Part shown: positions 62,401-64,000 of the stretch, one piece after another | Layout: each line of letters opens with the position of its first letter | Numbering within the stretch: position 1 is the stretch's first letter | Origin: Macquaria australasica | Taxonomy: Eukaryota > Chordata > Actinopteri > Centrarchiformes > Percichthyidae | Reading direction: 5' to 3' | Assembly: GCA_005408345.1 (NCBI GenBank) | Contig: SEMN01000222.1 | Location: 322,001 to 386,000, forward strand | Length of the DNA stretch: 64,000 nt | Translations under genes and position numbers: made by a program | The notes under the pieces: model-generated | Database searches by the model: none | What the model saw: only the letters and a program-made list of their open reading frames with translations | Told to the model about the DNA's origin: nothing

Positions 62401-63617
62401 ACCTTTGCAGGCTCCACACCAGCTCTTGTGGATGATGAGCATGATTGGCAGCCCGCTGTCAATGCAAACACACATGAAAAAACATCCGTCAAGACCAAAA
62501 CTGAACACGGGAACAGTGAAAACTAAGGCCTGCAACTGTAGTGAATAAAAATATACAATCAGCTAAGTATTATCTTTGAAAAACATTTAGTAACAGCTAC
62601 TGATATCAGCTTGTCAGTCTGCTCCAGTCATTACTGGAAATGTGGACGTGGGTGATTTCTTTAATAGCCGTTTTAGGCCTCAGGGTAATAGTTGTACAAA
62701 AGGCAGCTCAGCAGGGAGTGTTTGCAGTATTTCAGCTCTCAGTGTGAGCTCACTTGGCCTCGGCTTCTTTCTTGCCATCATCCAGCGTCCTCCAGTGGAT
62801 GTTATCTCCAAACCCTGCAGGGGAATGAATTAATGAGCACACCGGCATTGTGTAACTGGTATCATGTTTCTACAACAGGGTGGGTCTGCCCTTAATACAC
62901 CATCAATAGAAATAACTATGAGGAAACTATGGAAATTACAAATGAATGGTGGTAATTTAATATCAAGCTGCAGGGAATATTGACTCTTCTCCGTCACCTG
63001 TAACTACTTAGAGTAACTAGCTCGTGGGCTTGTATGGCATTGGTAGGACAAGTAATCAGTAAAGTAAGTAAATACCTAGTGACTTTGCACCACTGCTGTA
63101 CAGATTATTTCACTGCTTGTAAACTTGTGCCATGCACCTTAATTCATGTATGTATATTTTACTATTCACGTATATGCACTATGTACATATTTATGTTATT
63201 AATGTCCCTCTGGATTAATAATGCTTTGTCTCCTCTTAATGCAATCTCAATGGAATAATCACTAACATTAAACTCAGAGGGAGCATTGTCTGTAGAGTGG
63301 TGTTAGAAATAAAACAAGCCGGTCAACCTGAAAAACTGGACATTCAGAATTAACGTCTGGCTGACAAAGTACGCCTCCTCGCCCTTAATAAACTACCTGT
63401 CCGGGACGTGCACTTCGTGGTCCAGGATGTTGACACAAAGACAGCTGGCCTAGCTCTCCCCTCTGGCCGTGGGAAACACTATCAGTGACCTCTCGCTCGC
63501 TTCAAACGTAAACTCACCTTTCCCGCCGGCTGCCTCGACAACCTCCTGAAAACACGTCAAATACAGCAAAGCCTGCAGAGACGAAAACAAAGCGACGTTC
63601 ACCAGGGACGTCTGCAT
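59467..63617 (-). CDS. txndc12: Thioredoxin domain-containing protein 12 (ERp18/AGR1), complete, 7 exons
   Basis: This is an ER-lumen thiol-disulfide oxidoreductase of the AGR family. Exons (high to low): 63617-63518, 62814-62754, 62455-62403, 60934-60861, 60611-60542, 59792-59709, 59546-59467; 522 nt, 173 residues (human 172). The N-terminus [20 protein letters not shown] is a hydrophobic signal peptide. A single thioredoxin fold follows with active site WCGAC (Cys67, Cys70), [14 protein letters not shown] including the cis-proline of the fold (IPR), and [21 protein letters not shown]. The protein ends HTGDEL, a KDEL-type ER-retention signal (human EDEL). All splice sites are GT/AG and phases match. 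The gene is tail to tail with gipc2. Confidence 0.97.
59864..60160 (-). repeat. TGCAAC-type copy in txndc12 intron 6
   Basis: It starts GAGGGCTGAAACCAGCCATTG, key block GGCTGAAACCAGC, with ATTTGGTCAATAAAATGTCAG and ATTTATCGACTTATCGTTTC, matching the inverted orientation of the family. Confidence 0.6.
60935..62402. other. txndc12 intron 3, nothing recognised
   Basis: 1.5 kb intron, AT-rich. No repeat, exon or RNA gene recognised. Confidence 0.55.
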
Positions 63618-63900
63618 TTCGACTGGCCTTCTTCTTTAACCCCCCCTCACAACCACGGCTGCAAGATAACGTGGTGGAGGATGTTCGTGAGCCAGACACC
63701 CGGACGTTCAACCGCTACCTTTCACAATAAAAGTCCGACCGCTGAAGTTGCGTTGCCCCCCCCCCCCTTCCTCCCTTCCTCCCTTCCTCCCTCCCATTGG
63801 CCAGCAGTGACCGTTCCCATGACGTCACATCCACACAACCGCGTGCTGCCGTCTGCGGCCTCGGCTGGTCAAGTTAGACAACGAAACACCCGAAGTAGAC
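63618..63900 (-). promoter_or_regulatory. txndc12: txndc12 promoter
   Basis: Upstream of the txndc12 ATG. It contains TGACGTCA at 63820-63827, a full palindromic CRE/ATF site, and ATTGG at 63796-63800 (CCAAT on the - strand). A (CCTT)n tract with a C-run lies at about 63753-63793. There is no TATA box. Motifs are seen; function is inferred. Confidence 0.5.
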
Positions 63901-64000
63901 CGGAAGGTACCACAAAAACAAAAGTTTAAAAGCCACAAAATCTTTCATAAATAAATATATTTAGGGATTTTCACGTATCAGATCCCACTTACATGTACTG

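Noticed and set aside
1..64000. CRISPR arrays, bacterial operons, phage or retroviral genes, tRNA or rRNA genes
   Set aside because: None was recognised. The direct repeats present are microsatellites or dispersed eukaryotic elements.

Overview
This is a stretch of a ray-finned fish (teleost, probably percomorph) nuclear chromosome. The basis is vertebrate-type split genes with GT/AG introns, teleost-style compact introns, abundant CA/TG microsatellites, and several dispersed repeat families typical of teleosts. No bacterial, viral or organellar coding content was seen. Exon coordinates were built by hand from splice signals and reading phase; every gene model below stays in frame from first to last exon.

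Layout, left to right: (1) miga1 (mitoguardin 1), + strand, about 2708-11095, entering the window from the left without its N-terminal exon(s); (2) fubp1 (far-upstream-element binding protein 1), - strand, 16350-23271, 20 exons, with a long 3' UTR that meets miga1's 3' end near 13.1 kb; (3) a calcium-binding mitochondrial carrier of the SCaMC/SLC25A24-like group, - strand, 24298-29941, 10 exons; (4) dnajb4 (type II Hsp40 co-chaperone), + strand, 31628-36145, 3 exons; (5) gipc2 (PDZ adaptor), + strand, 39089-57267, 6 exons with a 13.4-kb first intron full of repeats; (6) txndc12 (ERp18/AGR1, an ER thioredoxin-like protein), - strand, 59467-63617, 7 exons, with its promoter at the right edge.

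The order miga1-fubp1-dnajb4-gipc2 matches human chromosome 1p31 (MIGA1-NEXN-FUBP1-DNAJB4-GIPC2). There are three differences: no nexn between miga1 and fubp1, a SCaMC-like carrier inserted between fubp1 and dnajb4, and txndc12 (human 1p32) directly after gipc2. The genes are not an operon or a pathway; they are syntenic neighbours. Two encode mitochondrial membrane proteins (miga1, SCaMC) and two concern protein folding (dnajb4 in the cytosol, txndc12 in the ER).

The non-coding space holds at least five dispersed repeat families. Among them are a hAT-like short element with 8-bp target duplications, a nested piggyBac-like element flanked by TTAA, and L2-like 3' tails. Sequence oddities include a perfect 30-bp-arm hairpin in a miga1 intron, a (TG)23 tract abutting a miga1 splice acceptor, a GC-AG intron in fubp1, a second tyrosine-motif exon in fubp1, and a strong hairpin in a fubp1 intron. 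I found no convincing wholly new biological system; the best follow-up candidates are the divergent carrier and the structural or repeat features.
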